Shown: piece by piece, positions 60,556 through 64,000 of the stretch
Numbering within the stretch: position 1 is the stretch's first letter
Layout of the letters: the number at the start of each line of letters is the position of its first letter
The notes under the pieces: generated by a model
Databases searched by the model: none
What the model was told of the DNA's origin: nothing
Seen by the model: only the letters and a program-made list of their open reading frames with translations
DNA from: Pseudomonadota bacterium
Lineage (GTDB): Bacteria; Pseudomonadota; Alphaproteobacteria; Sphingomonadales; Sphingomonadaceae
Reading direction: 5' to 3'
Assembly: GCA_023391375.1 (NCBI GenBank)
Contig: JAEWBB010000024.1
Location: forward strand, 186,001-250,000
DNA: 64,000 nt
Position numbers and translations under genes: made by a program

Positions 60556-61332
60556 CTAGCAGCCCGGCGGGGGCGCGGTCGGGCCGGTCTTCCCGCCGCT
60601 GAGGAAATGGTCGAGCGCGGCGTGCAGTTGCGCCTCGTCCGGCGCGTGGCCGCCGTCGCGCGGCAGGAAGCGGACGTCGTTGCCCAGAGACTTGAGCTTC
60701 GGCACCATCGCGCACGCCGTCCGGCGATAAGGCTGCGCCGTGTCGCGCTTCCCGTGCGACAGGAAAATCGCCTGCCCGCCGCCGGCGTTGCGCGGCAGGA
60801 GCAGCAGGCCGGGCGACAGGGCTTCGATGGTCGGGAACAGGGCGCGGTTCGCCAGCCCGATCGACAGCGCGAAACTCCCCCCGTGCGACACGCCGAACAG
60901 CCCGACCCGCCGCACCGCGACCCGCTGGAAGGCGGCGGCCAATGCCGTGTCGAGCCGCGCGACGTCATGGCCGAACATCGGGGCGGGCCAGTCGGCGAAG
61001 GCCGTCCGCTGTCCCGCCTCGCGCTGGTCGAAGAACCGGTCGACGGTTTCGAAATTGCCGTGCGGCGTCGGCGACAGGCCTAAGAGCGCGAAAGCCCCAG
61101 TCTCTGCCGCCGGCCGCAGCAGGTCGACCAGCTGCCGCCCGTCGCCGCCGGTTCCCGGCAGGACGACGAGCAGGGGCAGGGGGCCGTTCCCACTTCTGGG
61201 GACGTAAAGCGTCGCGTCTCGCCCGAGCGCAAGATCGACCCCGCGCTTGGCGGCCATCGTCACCGGGCCCGGCCGCGCCGCCAGCCGGCCGGGCTCGGCG
61301 ATCGTCAGGGCAAGCGCGGTCAGGAAGAGCAT
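60556..61332 (-). CDS. Alpha/beta hydrolase, esterase/depolymerase type
   Basis: The 258-residue protein has an N-terminal hydrophobic signal-like segment (MLFLTALALTIAEPGRL), the oxyanion region VVLPGTGGDG, the nucleophile elbow GVSHGGS (GxSxG) and the catalytic His near GGHAPDEAQLH. It resembles feruloyl esterases or short PHB depolymerases, so a periplasmic carboxylesterase is inferred. It is convergent with mccA. Confidence 0.8.
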   Translation of the reverse strand: MLFLTALALTIAEPGRLAARPGPVTMAAKRGVDLALGRDATLYVPRSGNGPLPLLVVLPGTGGDGRQLVDLLRPAAETGAFALLGLSPTPHGNFETVDRFFDQREAGQRTAFADWPAPMFGHDVARLDTALAAAFQRVAVRRVGLFGVSHGGSFALSIGLANRALFPTIEALSPGLLLLPRNAGGGQAIFLSHGKRDTAQPYRRTACAMVPKLKSLGNDVRFLPRDGGHAPDEAQLHAALDHFLSGGKTGPTAPPPGC

Positions 61333-61461
61333 CCTGCGAAGTCTGCCGGACCGCTCGCACCGCCGCAACCGTGACCACGGGCTTGACCCGGGGACCGCCT
61401 TCCTTCCACAGCGCTCCGAACGCTCCCGGACCATGGCCCGGGACGACGAGGAGAAGCGAAG

Positions 61462-62241
61462 ATGGACATCAACGGCGTTGCAGCAGTCGTCACCGGCGGC
61501 GCATCGGGACTGGGCGAAGCGACGGCGCGGGCGCTGGCCGCCAAGGGCGCGAAGGTCGCCATCTTCGACCGCGACGTTGAGCGCGGGACCAAGGTCGCCG
61601 ACGAGCTCGGCGGCGTGTTCTGCGAAGTCGACGTGACCAGCGACGAGAAAGTCGCCGCCGCCTTCGCCAAGGCGCGTGAGGCGCACGGCCAGGAACGCAT
61701 CCTCGTCAACTGCGCCGGCGTCGCCAACGCGGTGAAGACCGTCGGCCGCGACAAGGAAACCAAGGCGCCGAAACTCTACCCGATGCACCAATTCGAACTG
61801 GCGATCGGCATCAACCTGGTCGGCACCTTCCGCTGCATCGCGCACAGCGCCTACGGCATGGTCGAGAATTCGCCGCTGGCCGATGGCGAGCGCGGCGTGA
61901 TCATCAACACCGCCAGCGTCGCGGCGCAAGACGGCCAGATCGGCCAGGCCGCCTACTCGGCGTCGAAGGGCGGCGTGCTCGGCATGGCCCTGCCGATCGC
62001 GCGCGACCTGATGAACGACGGGGTGCGCGTCAACACCATCCTGCCCGGCGTGTTCAAGACGCCGATGGTCGCGATGATGCCGGAGAACGTCCAGGACGCG
62101 CTGGGCGCGCAGGTGCCGTTCCCGAAGCGGCTCGGGATGGCCGAAGAATATGGCCGCCTCGCCGTGTTCATCGTCGAGAACGTATATTTGAACGCCGAAG
62201 CGATCCGCCTCGACGGCGGCATCCGCATGGCGCCGAGGTAA
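61462..62241 (+). CDS. SDR-family 3-hydroxyacyl-CoA dehydrogenase type 2 (HSD10-like)
   Basis: This 259-residue SDR has VTGGASGLGEATARALAAKG and AIFDRDVERG (Asp specifying NAD), the NCAGVANAVKT segment and the catalytic Tyr-Lys in AYSASKGGV. Its pattern resembles human HSD17B10, which oxidises 2-methyl-3-hydroxybutyryl-CoA in isoleucine degradation. Location after the mcc operon supports a branched-chain acyl-CoA role. GAGGAGAAGCGAAG precedes ATG 61462. Confidence 0.87.
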   Translation: MDINGVAAVVTGGASGLGEATARALAAKGAKVAIFDRDVERGTKVADELGGVFCEVDVTSDEKVAAAFAKAREAHGQERILVNCAGVANAVKTVGRDKETKAPKLYPMHQFELAIGINLVGTFRCIAHSAYGMVENSPLADGERGVIINTASVAAQDGQIGQAAYSASKGGVLGMALPIARDLMNDGVRVNTILPGVFKTPMVAMMPENVQDALGAQVPFPKRLGMAEEYGRLAVFIVENVYLNAEAIRLDGGIRMAPR

Positions 62242-62242
62242 G

Positions 62243-63043
62243 ATGGACGACGTCGCCCTGCTTGACGCCCTGGTCGTCGCCTCGCGCGCGGCGGGGGCCG
62301 AGATATTGAAGCTGGTCGCGGCCGGGTTCGAGGTCGAGCACAAGGGCGACCTGTCGCCCGTCACCGTCTGCGACCGCGCGGCCGAGCAGGTCATCCTCGT
62401 CGCGCTGGCCGATGCCGCGCCGGGCGTGCCGGTGATTGCAGAGGAGGAAGTCGCCGAAGGCCGCATTCCCGCCCACGGCGACACCTATTTCCTGGTCGAC
62501 CCGCTCGACGGAACCAAGGAGTTCGTCCGCGGCGGCACCGACTATACCGTCAACATCGGCCTGATCCGCGATGGTCAGCCGGCGCTGGGCGTCGTCTACC
62601 AACCCTCGCTCGACCTGTTGTGGGCGGGCATCGTCGGCGGCGGGGCGTATAAGGAAGTCGGCGGCAAGCGCTTCCCGATCGCCACCCGCACCAGTGCCCA
62701 GCGTCCTACCGCCGTCGCGTCGAAGTCGCACTTTTCGCAGCCCACCGCCGATTATCTCGCCGCGGTCAATGCCGGCGACGACTACGTCTCGGTCGGCTCG
62801 TCCCTCAAGTTCTGCATCGTCGCGGAAGGCGGCGCGGACGTCTATCCGCGCGTGTCGCCGACCGCAGAATGGGACACCGCCGCCGGCCATGCCGTCCTGC
62901 TCGCCGCGGGCGGGCGGGTCGACGGGCTCGACGGCGCCGCGCTGCAATATGGCAAGACGGCGTTCCTCAACCCCGGCTTCGTCGCCACCGGCGGCTGGAA
63001 GGCCCCGCCGGTCGGCCCGTTCCTGCCCGACTTCACCGCTTGA
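62243..63043 (+). CDS. cysQ: 3'(2'),5'-bisphosphate nucleotidase
   Basis: This 266-residue Mg2+-dependent phosphatase of the inositol monophosphatase family converts 3'-phosphoadenosine 5'-phosphate to AMP. The family metal sites appear as VIAEEEVAEG, DPLDGTKEFVRGGTDYTVNI and the C-terminal PTAEWDTAAGHAVL. ATG 62243 starts two bases after the preceding stop. Confidence 0.94.
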   Translation: MDDVALLDALVVASRAAGAEILKLVAAGFEVEHKGDLSPVTVCDRAAEQVILVALADAAPGVPVIAEEEVAEGRIPAHGDTYFLVDPLDGTKEFVRGGTDYTVNIGLIRDGQPALGVVYQPSLDLLWAGIVGGGAYKEVGGKRFPIATRTSAQRPTAVASKSHFSQPTADYLAAVNAGDDYVSVGSSLKFCIVAEGGADVYPRVSPTAEWDTAAGHAVLLAAGGRVDGLDGAALQYGKTAFLNPGFVATGGWKAPPVGPFLPDFTA

Positions 63044-63105
63044 CGGCAGGGTAGCCGCCTCTAGGGTCGCCGTTGCTCGGTCGCGTCTTCACGCAAGGAC
63101 AGCGC

Positions 63106-63981
63106 ATGAACCGCCCGCAGGATTTCGACTATTCGCCCGCCGGTGCCGGCTTTGCCCCGCCGGTCGCGGTCTTCGCGCGTGCCGCGACCGCCATGGCCCG
63201 CGCGCGCGAGACGCTCGAGGCGGCGGGCGCCGTCACCGCGCCGCTCGATCCCGATCATCCTCGCCCGCCGGTGTGGGTCGAGCTCGACGCCGCGCCCGAC
63301 GCGATCGAGGAGCAGCTCGTGGCCCGCCTCGACCGGCTGGCGCGCGAGGAGGGGCTGTCGGCCATCATCGCCGCCCCACGCATTGCGCTCGACCCGCTGG
63401 CCAGCCTGGTCTCCTCGCCCGGCGTCGAGCTGCTGGTCGATGCCGACGCGGTCGAACGCGCCGCCGCTGCCGCCATGCTGGTCGCCTTCGCCGCGCGGCC
63501 CGCCCGGGCACACGAGGCGTCGCGCGCGCCCGACCTTCGCGAATTGTCGGCGGAGGTTTCGCGCATCGCGCAGGCGCTGGCCAGGCTGTCCGACGGCAAG
63601 GCGTCGAACGGAGTCCACGACCGCGTCGCCGCGCTTTCACCTGGCCATCAGGCGCCGGTCGATTCCGCCCGCGTCCAGGCCGCGATCCGCGAGCGGCGGC
63701 TCAGGTCCAAATATTTCGATTCCGCGCTGTTCGCCGACCCCGCGTGGGACATGCTGCTCGACCTGTTCTCGGCCGAGCTGTCGAACGCCCGCGTGCCGGT
63801 GTCGAGCCTGTGCGCCGCGGCCGACGTGCCCCCGACCACCGCGCTGCGCTGGATCCGCGGCATGACCGCGAAAGGCTTGTTCCTCCGCCAGGCCGACCCG
63901 ACCGACGCGCGCCGCGTGTTCGTCGCGCTCAGCGCGTCGGCGAGCGCGGCCATGGCCCGCTACTTTGCGGCGTTGGGATAG
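63106..63981 (+). CDS. MarR-type winged-helix DNA-binding protein
   Basis: The 291-residue protein has a poorly characterised N-terminal half rich in Ala (about 1-190, with coiled-coil-prone segments) and a C-terminal winged-helix domain from about 205 (SLCAAADVPPTTALRWIRGM, then LFLRQADPTDARRVFVALS). It is probably a regulator; its targets are unknown. ATG 63106 is preferred over TTG 63073 because AAGGA lies seven bases upstream. About 19 bases follow its stop before the window ends. Confidence 0.75.
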   Translation: MNRPQDFDYSPAGAGFAPPVAVFARAATAMARARETLEAAGAVTAPLDPDHPRPPVWVELDAAPDAIEEQLVARLDRLAREEGLSAIIAAPRIALDPLASLVSSPGVELLVDADAVERAAAAAMLVAFAARPARAHEASRAPDLRELSAEVSRIAQALARLSDGKASNGVHDRVAALSPGHQAPVDSARVQAAIRERRLRSKYFDSALFADPAWDMLLDLFSAELSNARVPVSSLCAAADVPPTTALRWIRGMTAKGLFLRQADPTDARRVFVALSASASAAMARYFAALG

Positions 63982-64000
63982 GGGGAATGGTGGGCGCTGA

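Noticed and set aside
58485..60968. A minus-strand open frame of over 800 codons opposite mccA.
   Set aside because: It is a high-GC shadow of a clearly conserved carboxylase gene; its product is Arg/Ala-rich and without recognisable motifs.

Overview
The window looks like an ordinary chromosomal segment of a sphingomonad (Alphaproteobacteria, Sphingomonadales). This is inferred from high G+C content, a CcrM-type GANTC methylase, a RegB/RegA redox two-component pair, the three-gene (PntAA, PntAB, PntB) form of proton-translocating transhydrogenase, an aa3-oxidase subunit IV peptide, and protein sequences of that flavour. Genes are tightly packed, many with 1-4 base overlaps. No insertion sequence, prophage, CRISPR array or integron was seen. 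No stretch above 300 bases lacks a gene; the longest gaps (about 200 bases) lie at 33962-34158 and 55864-56084. The second of these shows nothing recognisable beyond the Shine-Dalgarno sequences of its flanking genes.

Layout. 1-2443: 5' end of ctaA, divergent from merC-zur, then nicotinamide riboside uptake and kinase genes (pnuC-nadR). 2491-9363: dxs, a membrane EEP-fold protein, tlyA, tspO, ubiK, a YbjN gene that appears to start at CTG, proC and ilvE. 9466-11980: a membrane PAS-GGDEF-EAL protein and tRNA-Gln(UUG). 11985-18780, minus strand: cyoABCD, SURF1 and regB-regA in one run of overlapping or closely spaced genes, divergent from an MFS gene across a striking palindromic operator. 20272-24600: a CoA racemase-aminotransferase pair and a small c-di-GMP module (EAL and receiver divergent from a double-PilZ protein). 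24608-30732: stress and repair genes, an acyl-CoA dehydrogenase, a GntR regulator with a leaderless-looking promoter, a nitroreductase and a POT transporter. 30865-36362: glmM, a thiD-VOC fusion, rnhB, then ccrM behind an intergenic region with seven GANTC sites, and folP. 36328-40039, minus strand: a phosphodiester glycosidase, an SDR, a DUF4274 protein and an NtrC-family regulator with altered key motifs. 40181-46392: aa3 subunit IV and the pnt genes, with pntAA split from pntAB-pntB by a minus-strand block (yjbQ, a putative 28-residue peptide gene, a CHASE2-EAL protein). 46376-53709: small housekeeping genes, uvrC, recO and apaG. 53782-63981: an M13 peptidase, a methylcrotonyl-CoA-type carboxylase operon carrying two small unrelated genes between its subunits, an esterase, an SDR, cysQ and a MarR-type regulator.

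Themes. Respiration and redox control dominate (ctaA, cyo-SURF1-RegBA, aa3 subunit IV, pnt, ubiK). Four proteins belong to c-di-GMP signalling. Branched-chain amino acid and acyl-CoA metabolism appear in ilvE, the racemase, the acyl-CoA dehydrogenase and the mcc-SDR cluster. I did not find a clearly new multi-gene system. The best leads are the GANTC-saturated ccrM promoter, the unidentified three-half-site operator between cyoA and the MFS gene, the 28-residue peptide gene, the ThiD-VOC fusion and the NtrC-like regulator that has lost its phospho-acceptor and canonical GAFTGA loop.
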